From assembly GCF_013184805.1 (NCBI RefSeq), contig NZ_JAATNG010000005.1, positions 62,001-126,000 of the forward strand: 64,000 nt of DNA, in the 5' to 3' direction. The position numbers and the translations under genes are program-made. The notes under the pieces are model-generated. The model was not told the DNA's origin. It did not search any database and saw nothing but the letters and a program-made list of their open reading frames with translations. Shown here piece by piece: positions 25,301 through 33,408 of this stretch; the stretch's first letter is position 1, and each line of letters opens with the position of its first letter. The DNA comes from Pseudoruegeria sp. HB172150 (GTDB lineage Bacteria > Pseudomonadota > Alphaproteobacteria > Rhodobacterales > Rhodobacteraceae).

Positions 25301-26704
25301 TTATTCCGCCGCCGCGTCGAGGTGCACAACCACTTTAGGCAAATGTATCGCAAATGACGTGCCATTTGGCCCAGTCGCTTCCAGCATCAGCCGCCCGCCG
25401 TGACCGCGCACGAGTTCCGAGGCGATCGCAAGCCCCAGGCCGAAGCCGCCCTTGCGTGCGCCGCCCTGGAACGGCTGATACAAGTGCTCTCTAGCCTTTT
25501 CCGGCAAGCCGGGTCCGGTGTCGCGGATGCGGATCACCCATTCGCTCTCGGTTTCTTCTGCCTGGACCGCGATCTCGCCGGGTTCGCCGCTGGCGATGAT
25601 GGCTTGCCGGGCGTTGCGGGCGAGGTTGCCGATCACGCGATAAAGCTGTTCCGGATCTGCCCGCAACACCAGGCCGCCTGGAACGTCCTCCGAAAAGCTC
25701 AGGTCGTGTTCTCCCGACGCCAGACGTTCCGCCTCGATCACGTCGCAAACGATATCGGCTAGGCGCACCCGGTCCAGCGTTGGCGGCGGTTCTTCGGCCT
25801 TGCCGAAGGCGAGGGTCGATTCGCAGAGGTTCACGGCGCGGGCGATCGAGTTAACCAGTTTCGGCGCGGCGCGTTTCACCGCGGGATCCTCGGATCGTTC
25901 AAGCCGGTCGCCGAAGAGCTGGGCCGTGGTCAGGATGTTGCGTAGGTCGTGGCTGATCTTCGCCACAGCGCCGCCGAGTTGGGCCAGACGCTCCTTCTGC
26001 CTGAGCGCACCCGAGAGCTGGCGCTGCATCGCGGCCAGGGCCGTTTCGGCATCGCGCAGTTCGGTGACGCTTGCCGAGGGCTCGATGATCCGCCGGGCAT
26101 CCTCGGGCGCTTCGGCGTAGGACATCATAGCCTCGACCACGCGCTTGATCGGGCGCACCAGGAACCGTCGCACGGCGAGGAACAGGAGTAGCGCGGTGAC
26201 CACGGAGATCACCGCCGACAGCACCAGGATCCGAAGGCCGTAATCGATCATCTCGGCGCGCAGCGGGCCGGTTTCAGTCGTTACCTCGATCAGCAGACCG
26301 GCCTCGCGCACCGGGTTGCCGATGACGCGGATGATCTGGCTGCCCGGCGTGATGAGCACGTTCAGCGCGTCGCGGATCAGTTCCAGCGCGCCGGGATCGC
26401 GCAGGTCGTAGGTGGCCATGACCGGCGAGGGGATCTCGGAAGACAGCATGAGCTGACGCACCTCGTCGCGGCGCAGCACGACGTTGTAGACGCCGGCGTT
26501 TTCCAGAAGCTCGCGTTCGAGGTCGGAATCGATCATGTCGTCGGCCAGAAGCGCCAGTGACGCGATCTGTGCCTTTTCCAGTTTCAGCAGCAGATAGTCC
26601 TGGCGGAACCGGGCAACGGAGGGCACGAAAATCAGCACCTCCGCCAGCATGACGAAGACGGTGGTGAGGATCAGGAATCTACCGGAAAGCGAGTTTACCG
26701 ACAT
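25301..26704 (-). CDS. Membrane sensor histidine kinase (orphan)
   Basis: The 467-residue protein has TM helices at about 8-29 and 155-178 around a periplasmic sensor domain, a HAMP-like region (RRFLVRPIKRVVEAM), a dimerisation domain with phospho-acceptor His252 in KISHDLRN, and an ATPase domain with N-box NLARNARQA, DTGPGLP and GGFGLGLAIA. No response regulator lies nearby, so it is an orphan kinase. Its stop is 51 bases before the tRNA 5' end. The signal it senses is not visible. Confidence 0.92.
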   Translation of the reverse strand: MSVNSLSGRFLILTTVFVMLAEVLIFVPSVARFRQDYLLLKLEKAQIASLALLADDMIDSDLERELLENAGVYNVVLRRDEVRQLMLSSEIPSPVMATYDLRDPGALELIRDALNVLITPGSQIIRVIGNPVREAGLLIEVTTETGPLRAEMIDYGLRILVLSAVISVVTALLLFLAVRRFLVRPIKRVVEAMMSYAEAPEDARRIIEPSASVTELRDAETALAAMQRQLSGALRQKERLAQLGGAVAKISHDLRNILTTAQLFGDRLERSEDPAVKRAAPKLVNSIARAVNLCESTLAFGKAEEPPPTLDRVRLADIVCDVIEAERLASGEHDLSFSEDVPGGLVLRADPEQLYRVIGNLARNARQAIIASGEPGEIAVQAEETESEWVIRIRDTGPGLPEKAREHLYQPFQGGARKGGFGLGLAIASELVRGHGGRLMLEATGPNGTSFAIHLPKVVVHLDAAAE

Positions 26705-26724
26705 TCACCGTTCCCTGCGGCTGC

Positions 26725-28140
26725 TTATGGCAACCAACGTTGCACAAACCCGACGACGCGCTTCACGGCGGGGTTTTCGAAGAGTCTGGGGCTAAAATAG
26801 GCTCCCGCCGCCCGCTTGTTAAGTTCCCCGAGCGTCGGGTAAGGCGCGACCATCGCTGCGATGGCGCTCATTTTCAGGCGGTTGGCGATGGCGAGCGACC
26901 ACAGGGACACCAGATCGCCCGCCTGTGCGCCGACGATGGTGGCCCCCACGGGACGGCCGCCGGCGACCATGACCTTGATGAAACCTTCGGTCTGCCTCTC
27001 TGCCACGGCACGGTCGTTTCCGGCATAATCGAAGCGGGCGACTTCCAGCCGCCCGCCGTATTCATGGCGTGCCTGTGCCTCCGTCAGTCCGACCTGCGCC
27101 AGCTCCGGGTCGGTGTATGTCGCCCAGGGGATATGCGCGGTTCCGGCCTTGGCGGGTAAACCGAAGCAGAGCGCCCGTACCACGACGCCGCCGTGATACC
27201 CGGCAACATGGGTGAACTGCGGGCCGCCGGCCGCGTCGCCGATTGCATAGACCCGCTTGTTCGAGGTTCTGAGCCGCGCGTCGACCTCGACCACCTTGCC
27301 GTATTTTACGCCGGCCCTGCGCAGGTCCAGACGTTCCAGATTGACTTTTCGGCCCACCGCCAGCAGCAGGTGCGTCCCTTCGTAACGGCCCGCGCCGGTC
27401 TCGACCGCTACTGCGCCCGGCTTGCCGGACACCTGCTCGACCTGTGCGCCCTCGACGATCTCCACGCCTTCCGCGCGCAGGCGTTTCAGGACCAGCGCCG
27501 ACGCCTCTGGGTCGTCCTTGCCGAGCGCCTTTGCGCCTTCGATTACCGTCACCTTGCAGCCGAGGCGTACATGGGCCTGCGCCATCTCTATCCCGATGGG
27601 GCCGCCGCCCACAATCAGCAGTTGGTCCGGCTTTTCCTGCAAGTCCCAGAGCGTCTCGTTGGTCAGGTAGGGCAGATCGTCAAGCCCCGGAATCGGAGGG
27701 ATCAGGGGCGACGAACCGGTCGCGATGACGAAGCGCCGCGCTTCGACGACGGTGTCGCCGGCCTGAACCTCGCGATTAGAGATGAAGCTCGCCCAGTCAC
27801 GCAAGACGGTGCAGCCGAGTTTCTCGAAGCGTTCCTGGCTGTCTACCGGTGCGATCGCTTCAATCGACGCGCGGACATGCGCCATAGCGGCTAGGTAATC
27901 CACTTGGGGCGTTGCCTCTGCCACGCCGAACGGCGGGCCCTCGCGAAGGGCATGCGCGTGTTTGCCTGCCGCAAGCAGCGCCTTAGAAGGCACACAACCG
28001 TAGTTCAGACAGTCGCCGCCCATGAGGTGGCCTTCGATGATCACCACCTTGGCGCCCATCTGTATTGCACCCGCCGCGACGCTCAGCCCGCCGGAGCCCG
28101 CGCCAATCATGCAGATGTCCGTCTTGATCCGACCCGCCAT
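26725..28140 (-). CDS. MerA-like FAD pyridine-nucleotide disulfide oxidoreductase, not a true mercuric reductase
   Basis: The 471-residue flavoprotein has the FAD motif MIGAGSGGLS, redox cysteines C44/C49 in GGDCLNYGCVPSK, NAD(P)-binding IVGGGPIGIEMAQ, FAD-contacting VYAIGDAAGG and a C-terminal dimerisation domain. Where lipoamide dehydrogenases have the HxxPTxxE base, this reads APYPTLGE, so the catalytic His is missing while the Glu is kept. The MerA N-terminal metal-binding domain and C-terminal cysteine pair are also absent, so the electron acceptor is unknown. ATG 28140 overlaps the TVP38 stop by one base; the frame is open further upstream but there it overlaps TVP38. Confidence 0.9.
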   Translation of the reverse strand: MAGRIKTDICMIGAGSGGLSVAAGAIQMGAKVVIIEGHLMGGDCLNYGCVPSKALLAAGKHAHALREGPPFGVAEATPQVDYLAAMAHVRASIEAIAPVDSQERFEKLGCTVLRDWASFISNREVQAGDTVVEARRFVIATGSSPLIPPIPGLDDLPYLTNETLWDLQEKPDQLLIVGGGPIGIEMAQAHVRLGCKVTVIEGAKALGKDDPEASALVLKRLRAEGVEIVEGAQVEQVSGKPGAVAVETGAGRYEGTHLLLAVGRKVNLERLDLRRAGVKYGKVVEVDARLRTSNKRVYAIGDAAGGPQFTHVAGYHGGVVVRALCFGLPAKAGTAHIPWATYTDPELAQVGLTEAQARHEYGGRLEVARFDYAGNDRAVAERQTEGFIKVMVAGGRPVGATIVGAQAGDLVSLWSLAIANRLKMSAIAAMVAPYPTLGELNKRAAGAYFSPRLFENPAVKRVVGFVQRWLP

Positions 28141-28874
28141 CAAAGTCCCTTCTTTCCGCGCAGGGCCTTCAGCAGGATCGGCAGTGCCGCCAAAACGCAG
28201 AGGCCCAGTATGGGCAACAAAATATGCGGCTCGAACAGAATGCCCAGGTCGGGGGTCTCTCCCATTGCGAAGACCTCGCCCAGCCCGGCGCCGACAGAGG
28301 TATAGACGAACGCTCCCGGGATGATGCCGAAGAAGGTGGAGATGACGAAGCGCCAGACCGGCACCTGTACGAAGGCGGGCACAAGGTTGGCGACGAAGAA
28401 CGGGACCGCGGGGATCAGCCGGATCAGGAACAGCATCGACCATTGGTTCTCGTCGATGCCGTCCTTGATCTTCTTCACCGTCCCTTCGCTGCCTTCCAGC
28501 TTGGCGCCTAGCCGGTCGCCCAGTCCCCAGCGGGCAGCGAGAAAGATGCAGGTCGCGCCGATGGTGGCGGCGACGATGTTGAAGAGCGCCCCGGGAAACA
28601 CGCCGAACATGAACCCGCCCGTCAGAGTTGCGATGGTGGCGCCGGGCAGGGAGAAGGCGACGATGATCACATAGGCCGCCATGAACAGCAGAACCGTCAT
28701 CGCGAAATGCGCGTCGCGATAGGCGAGTAGTGCCTCGTGGTACCTGCTGAGCGTTTCGAAGCTGAGAAAATCGCGCAGGGTGAAGAACCCGGCGACGGCC
28801 ACCACCGCTATCGCGATCAGCGGCAGACTGCGCGTAAGGCCGCTTTGTCGGGTCTCGGTCATCTGGTCGTTCAT
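28140..28874 (-). CDS. TVP38/TMEM64-family (SNARE-associated/DedA-like) membrane protein
   Basis: The 244-residue protein has about six hydrophobic segments with the VTT-domain pattern: FSLPGATIATLTGGFMFG, GALFNIVAATIGATCIFLAARWGLG and LIRLIPAVPFFVANLVPAF. VTT proteins are linked to lipid scrambling or membrane homeostasis; bacterial roles are unclear. ATG 28874 follows AGGGGAAG; a longer frame upstream is Arg/Pro-rich and not conserved-looking. Its stop is coupled to the flavin oxidoreductase start, suggesting a joint function at the membrane. Confidence 0.9.
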   Translation of the reverse strand: MNDQMTETRQSGLTRSLPLIAIAVVAVAGFFTLRDFLSFETLSRYHEALLAYRDAHFAMTVLLFMAAYVIIVAFSLPGATIATLTGGFMFGVFPGALFNIVAATIGATCIFLAARWGLGDRLGAKLEGSEGTVKKIKDGIDENQWSMLFLIRLIPAVPFFVANLVPAFVQVPVWRFVISTFFGIIPGAFVYTSVGAGLGEVFAMGETPDLGILFEPHILLPILGLCVLAALPILLKALRGKKGL

Positions 28875-29063
28875 CTTCCCCTGGCGCGGCCGTTTTGCTT
28901 GACCGGCAAGATGCCGGGCCGGTCGCCACAAATACAGCCCCCTCACGCCGCGTTGAAACCTGGTGAGCCGTTGCGGCCGGTTTCGTTCATGGCCAGCGCG
29001 GGCAATGAAACAAACGACCAAGGTTTCTGTAACATTTCACCCGCTTTTCCCGCGGGCTTTCAA

Positions 29064-29092
29064 TTGACAAGCCCTGCACCACCCCCTAAAGA
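29064..29092 (+). promoter_or_regulatory. Promoter of rpmH-rnpA-yidD
   Basis: TTGACA (29064-29069), a perfect -35, is followed after 17 bases by TAAAGA (29087-29092), a moderate -10. It lies about 75 bases upstream of rpmH, suiting a short leader. Confidence 0.65.
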
Positions 29093-29167
29093 CCGGGCTT
29101 CGAACATGACGCGGCCCCGAATCCGTGGTTCTTACCATGCGGGGGCCGGCCAGACGGAGAGTTAGCG

Positions 29168-29302
29168 ATGAAGCGCACCTACCAACCTTCGAACCTGGTC
29201 CGCAAACGGCGGCATGGCTTCCGTGCGCGCATGGCCACCAAGGCCGGCCGCAAGATCCTCAACGCGCGTCGCGCGCGGGGCCGGAAGTCGCTGAGCGCCT
29301 GA
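29168..29302 (+). CDS. rpmH: 50S ribosomal protein L34
   Basis: This 44-codon gene encodes a canonical L34: [18 protein letters not shown], then [26 protein letters not shown]. It is a highly basic 23S rRNA-binding protein of the large subunit. ATG 29168 is preceded by GAGAGTTAGCG. It is first of rpmH-rnpA-yidD, an order conserved across bacteria, with a good promoter upstream. Confidence 0.97.
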
Positions 29303-29325
29303 TCCACGGACCCACAGGTTCCGAC

Positions 29326-29718
29326 ATGACACCGCCGGCGGCATCACCCGAAACGATGCCGTCGGCGGTGCCTTTTCGGCTATCCGTGTTGCGCAAACGC
29401 GCGGATTTCTTGCGAGCCGCCCGTGCCCGGCGTCAGGCGCTTCCGGCCTTTGTAGTGCAGGCCCGCGAGCGGGCGCCCGATGAGCCTGCCGAAGCGCCGG
29501 TTCGCGTCGGTTTCACCTGCTCCAAGAAGGTTGGGAATGCCGTTGCCCGCAATCGCGCCAAGCGCCGCTTGCGCGAAGCCGCGCGCCTGGTGCTGCCGGT
29601 TGAAGGGCAGCCCGGCTGGGATTATGTGCTGATCGGGCGCGCAGGGGTTGCTGCGGAGCGTCCCTTTGCCGCCCTTCTGGACGATCTGCGTGCCGCGCTG
29701 CATAAGGTTCACAAATGA
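29326..29718 (+). CDS. rnpA: Ribonuclease P protein component
   Basis: The 130-residue product has the RnpA signature [30 protein letters not shown] (shown in parts: [14 protein letters not shown] and RAKRRLREA) with the RNR motif that contacts M1 RNA; it helps RNase P trim tRNA 5' ends. The core fold starts at [18 protein letters not shown] 29326 is used; ATG 29356, eleven codons later, is also possible. Its stop overlaps yidD. Confidence 0.93.
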   Translation: MTPPAASPETMPSAVPFRLSVLRKRADFLRAARARRQALPAFVVQARERAPDEPAEAPVRVGFTCSKKVGNAVARNRAKRRLREAARLVLPVEGQPGWDYVLIGRAGVAAERPFAALLDDLRAALHKVHK

Positions 29719-29936
29719 CCCCGCTTGCCCATATCGCCGCGCTGCCTGTCCGGGCCTATCGCCTGTTCCTGTCGCCGTGGCTTGGGACAAGCTGTCGTTT
29801 CCACCCGACCTGTTCGGCCTATGCCCTTGAAGCGCTGGAAAAGCACGGCGCGTTTAAGGGAAGCTGGCTTGCCATCCGCCGCATCGCGCGGTGTCACCCG
29901 TTGGGCGGGTCCGGGATCGACAACGTTCCCGATTGA
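29715..29936 (+). CDS. yidD: Membrane protein insertion efficiency factor
   Basis: The 73-residue protein has the compact YidD pattern [20 protein letters not shown] followed by [32 protein letters not shown], including the three conserved cysteines. It assists YidC-dependent membrane insertion. ATG 29715 overlaps the rnpA stop by four bases. It ends 10 bases from the convergent yihA gene, so the usual direct continuation into yidC is broken here. Confidence 0.95.
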   Translation: MTPLAHIAALPVRAYRLFLSPWLGTSCRFHPTCSAYALEALEKHGAFKGSWLAIRRIARCHPLGGSGIDNVPD

Positions 29937-29946
29937 CTGTTGGTCG

Positions 29947-30594
29947 CTATCCGATCCCCGCGATGACCGCGCGCAGGGTTCCGATGCCGTCACCCTTTTC
30001 CGACGAGGTCGTTACGAGTCCCGGGAATGCGGCGGGGTGTTTTGCCAGCGCTGCCCGGACCTGATCCAGAACCTTCTCCAACTCGGCGGCCTTCACCTTG
30101 TCGGTCTTGGTCATCACCACCTGGAAGGTCACCGCGGCGCGGTCGAGTTCCTTCATTATCTCTTCGTCCGGTGCCTTCACGCCGTGCCGGGAATCGACCA
30201 GCACGAAGGCGCGGCGCAGGGTCTGCCGCCCGGTGAGATAGGCGCGCAGCAGGCGCTGCCATTTTTCGACCACCGGCACCGGCGCCTTGGCGAAACCGTA
30301 GCCCGGCAGATCTACCAGGTAATGGCTGTCGCCCAGCGTGAAGAAGTTGATTTCCTGCGTCCGTCCCGGGGTGTTCGAGGTTCGCGCCAGCGCCCTGCGG
30401 CCGGTCAGCGCGTTGATCAGAGAGGATTTCCCGACGTTGGAGCGCCCGGCGAAGCAGACTTCAATCCGGTCCGCCGGTGGTAGGCCGTCCATCGCTACGA
30501 CGCCCTTCAGGAAGTCGATCTTGCCATTGAACAGCCGCGTTCCGGTGCTCGCCTCGTGTTCGGATACCTCGACCAGGGGAAACACCGGTTCCAT
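29947..30594 (-). CDS. yihA: Ribosome biogenesis GTP-binding protein YihA/YsxC (EngB)
   Basis: The 215-residue GTPase shows G1 FAGRSNVGKSSLINAL, the TSNTPGRTQEINFF switch region, G3 VDLPGYGFAK, G4 MTKTDKV and G5 TSSEKGDG. EngB proteins help assemble the 50S subunit. ATG 30594 overlaps the MOSC gene stop by one base; a much longer open frame upstream is a shadow of the MOSC gene. It is the last of yidC-MOSC-yihA. Confidence 0.95.
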   Translation of the reverse strand: MEPVFPLVEVSEHEASTGTRLFNGKIDFLKGVVAMDGLPPADRIEVCFAGRSNVGKSSLINALTGRRALARTSNTPGRTQEINFFTLGDSHYLVDLPGYGFAKAPVPVVEKWQRLLRAYLTGRQTLRRAFVLVDSRHGVKAPDEEIMKELDRAAVTFQVVMTKTDKVKAAELEKVLDQVRAALAKHPAAFPGLVTTSSEKGDGIGTLRAVIAGIG

Positions 30595-31337
30595 TACAGG
30601 ACCTCCACCGCGTCGCCGGTTGCGACGGCGCCGCCATGGGTCACCTCTGCCTGAACCGAAAAATCGCGGTGACCCCAGCTGTCCAGTGTTCCCAGCGTGT
30701 CGGCGTCGCGTTCGCCGGTTTCGGGGTTCGCTGTTGTTGCCAGGCAGCGTTCGGTCCGCTCGACGACCCGGAAGGTGGCCTCGCCGATACGCAGATCTTT
30801 CCCGATCCAGTCGAATTCGGCCCAAGGTTCCAGGCCGTCGATCCAGACGTTGCCGCGCCAGCGGTGGATCGAGAGCTTTTGCCCGATCCGCGCCTCGACC
30901 TGGCGATGCGACGCCATGCTGCAAAGGGTCACCGATGGGAAGGACGCGTCGGTCATGCCGCGGCCGGGAACACGCACGATCCGGGCCGGCATGGCGCGGC
31001 CATCCGGCATCAGGGGCGTGACCCAGTCGAGGAATGCCTGCGCCTCGCTGTCCGGCTGAAAGGTCAGATCCGGGCGGTCCGGATGGCGCAGAGTCACTGC
31101 CCCGCGCGTTTCGTCCAGGTCCGCCGTGATCGCCGCGAGCTTTGGCGCGCCGGCCACGCGGGTGAACGCCGCGCACGGCGACCACTCTTCGATCCCAGCC
31201 CTTGACTGTTCATGTGCCACGGCCCAGGCCCGGTCCCATGGCAGGCACTCGCCTGACCGGAACGTGACCTGCTCCAGCGCCTCTCGCCCGTGACTCTTGA
31301 TCGGGAACCGCCAGAGCCCAGTGACTTGCACTGTCAT
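30594..31337 (-). CDS. MOSC-domain protein
   Basis: The 247-residue protein has an N-terminal MOSC beta-barrel (LWRFPIKSHGREALEQV, LPWDRAWAV) and a MOSC domain with the conserved cysteine context RCLATTANPETGERD. MOSC proteins bind sulfurated molybdenum cofactor or reduce N-hydroxylated compounds (as YcbX/mARC do); which applies is unknown. ATG 31337 overlaps the yidC stop by four bases and its own stop overlaps the yihA ATG, so three genes are translationally coupled. Confidence 0.88.
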   Translation of the reverse strand: MTVQVTGLWRFPIKSHGREALEQVTFRSGECLPWDRAWAVAHEQSRAGIEEWSPCAAFTRVAGAPKLAAITADLDETRGAVTLRHPDRPDLTFQPDSEAQAFLDWVTPLMPDGRAMPARIVRVPGRGMTDASFPSVTLCSMASHRQVEARIGQKLSIHRWRGNVWIDGLEPWAEFDWIGKDLRIGEATFRVVERTERCLATTANPETGERDADTLGTLDSWGHRDFSVQAEVTHGGAVATGDAVEVL

Positions 31338-33175
31338 TTCTTCGGGGCGTCATTCCCGCCCTTTGCAACAGCCGGCTTCTTTCGCTTGAAGCTCGATCTG
31401 ATGTTACCGAACACGTCTGGCCGGTGCCCGTGCGAGCGCATGATGATATACTGCTGGGTAAAGGTAATCGTGTTGTTGGTGATCCAGTACACAACCAGTC
31501 CGCTGGCAAAACCGCCGAGCATGAACATAAAGACCCATGGCATCCAGGCAAAGATCATCTGCTGCGTCGGATCGGCCGGTGCCGGGTTCAGCTTCTGTTG
31601 CAGCCACATTGAGATGCCAAGAAGCAGCGGCAAGATTCCGATGAAGATGAGCGCAAGCATCGTGCCTGGTTCGGGCGCGGCCCAGGGAAGCAGACCGAAC
31701 AGGTTGTAGAGTGATGTCGGGTCCGGTGCCGAAAGATCCTGGAACGGCCCGAACCATGCGGCATGCCGCAGCTCGATGGTGACGAAGATCACCTTATATA
31801 GTGAGAAGAATATTGGGATCTGCAGCAGGATCGGCAGACAGCCTGAGGCAGGGTTCACCTTCTCCTTCTTGTATAGCTCCATCATTCCCTGCTGAAGCTT
31901 CTGGCGGTCGTCGCCGGCCCGTTCTTTGAGCTTCTCCATCTCCGGCTGAAGCTCCTTCATCTTCGCCATCGAGACGTAGGACTTGTAGGCCAGTGGGAAC
32001 AGGATCGCCTTGATCATCAGCGTCAGTGCCAGGATCGACCAGCCCATATTGCCAATCAGACCATGCAGAAAGTGCAGTGCGCGGAAGATCGGCTTGGTCA
32101 GGAAAAAGAACCATCCCCAGTCAATGGAATCGACAAAGTTCTTGATGCCGAGGTTGGTTTCATAATCCCGGATCGTTTCCCATTCCTTCGCACCCGCAAA
32201 CAACATCGTTGCCGTTTCGGCGCTGTTGCCGGGTTCCACGGTCATCGTCGGGTGACGTGTCTCAATCTGGTAGATGCTGGCACTGTCGACGTATTTCGCG
32301 ACCGAGGTGAAGGGCTGACCTGGCTCGGGGATCAGCGTGGTCATCCAGTACTTGTCGGTGAACCCGGTCCAGCCGTTCTCCGCGACCTCGACGATGTCTG
32401 CCCGCGCGCCTTCACGCTCGACAATGTCCATGTCAGGCATGTCAGAATAGTCGATTTCTTCCAATTCGTTGTCGTTTTGACGGACTATCCCTTCATGCAG
32501 GATGAAAAAGCCCGTAACATCGGGCTCTCCGTGCCGCGCGACGATACCATAAGGTGCCAGCCGCAGCGGCGCGTCGGTGGTGTTCTCGACACTCTGGGTG
32601 ACTGAGAACATGAAGTTTTCGTCGATCTCCAGCTTGCGGCGGAAAATTGCGCCCTTGCCGTTGTCCCAGACCAGGACGACTGGGTTCTCAGGCGTCAGAA
32701 CCTCACCGTTTTCGATCGACCATTCGGTATTTGCGCCGGGCACGTCGTCGAAACTCAGGTCGCCACCGGGTGTCCAACCGTATAGCGCGTAATAGGCGCT
32801 GCTGCTGCCGACCGGCGACAACAACTTCACGTTCGGGCTGTCGGGTTCAATGGTCTCCTGATAGTCGAGGAGTTCCAGCGTGTCGATCCGCCCGCCCTGC
32901 AGCGAGATAGATCCCTCGACCCGCGGCGTTTCGATCCGCAACCGTGCGGCTTCGACGGCTGCTTTGGGTGCAGTGGTTGGCGTGGCAGATACGTTACCGC
33001 CACCGGTGACAGCAGGAGGCGGAGTTGCTGTGTCGGGCGTGGATTCTGTCGTCTCGACCGTTGCGGATTCAGGCTCGACCGGTGGCTCCTCGGGGGGGAA
33101 AAGAAGGAACCACGCCAGGATCACCGCAAAAGACAGAGCGGTAGCCAGAATGAGGTTCTTGTTCTGGTCGTCCAT
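31334..33175 (-). CDS. yidC: Membrane protein insertase YidC
   Basis: The 613-residue product is a full-length Gram-negative YidC: TM1 at about 8-26, a large periplasmic beta domain to about 370, then a five-helix core with LTLMIKAILFPLAYKSYVSMAKM, the cytoplasmic MKELQPEMEKLKER hairpin, NPASGCLPILLQIPIFFSLYKV and MPWVFMFMLGGFASGLVVYW. A Pro/Thr/Val-rich segment (31-70) follows TM1. It inserts inner-membrane proteins with or without SecYEG. It is first in yidC-MOSC-yihA and faces rpmH-rnpA-yidD. Confidence 0.96.
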   Translation of the reverse strand: MDDQNKNLILATALSFAVILAWFLLFPPEEPPVEPESATVETTESTPDTATPPPAVTGGGNVSATPTTAPKAAVEAARLRIETPRVEGSISLQGGRIDTLELLDYQETIEPDSPNVKLLSPVGSSSAYYALYGWTPGGDLSFDDVPGANTEWSIENGEVLTPENPVVLVWDNGKGAIFRRKLEIDENFMFSVTQSVENTTDAPLRLAPYGIVARHGEPDVTGFFILHEGIVRQNDNELEEIDYSDMPDMDIVEREGARADIVEVAENGWTGFTDKYWMTTLIPEPGQPFTSVAKYVDSASIYQIETRHPTMTVEPGNSAETATMLFAGAKEWETIRDYETNLGIKNFVDSIDWGWFFFLTKPIFRALHFLHGLIGNMGWSILALTLMIKAILFPLAYKSYVSMAKMKELQPEMEKLKERAGDDRQKLQQGMMELYKKEKVNPASGCLPILLQIPIFFSLYKVIFVTIELRHAAWFGPFQDLSAPDPTSLYNLFGLLPWAAPEPGTMLALIFIGILPLLLGISMWLQQKLNPAPADPTQQMIFAWMPWVFMFMLGGFASGLVVYWITNNTITFTQQYIIMRSHGHRPDVFGNIRSSFKRKKPAVAKGGNDAPKK

Positions 33176-33408
33176 GAACCATACGCCATTTCACTGAATT
33201 CAGGTCGGGGCAGGTTCAACTATCCAAGGGGCAAAAGGTCAAGCGGAATCCACGTAACGTTCCGGAGCACGCGGGCCGATGCCGGATATTGTGAACAACA
33301 GTAAGGAAAACGGGTGGGCTGCGAAACTGGGAGCCGCCGGGCGGGGCGAGGTGCTGCGTCGGGTGGCCCTGATCCAGAAGATTCATGCGTTTTGGCGACA
33401 AGACATTG

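Noticed and set aside
26725-28140. True mercuric reductase
   Set aside because: The N-terminal metal-binding domain and C-terminal cysteine pair of MerA are missing, and there are no mer genes nearby.
26725-28929. One 734-residue fused flavoprotein
   Set aside because: The first 263 codons are an open shadow frame over the TVP38 gene; the real start at 28140 overlaps the TVP38 stop and begins the FAD motif at the usual distance.
29947-31185. 412-residue extended YihA
   Set aside because: The extra N-terminus is a frame-shifted shadow of the MOSC gene; ATG 30594 matches the family start.
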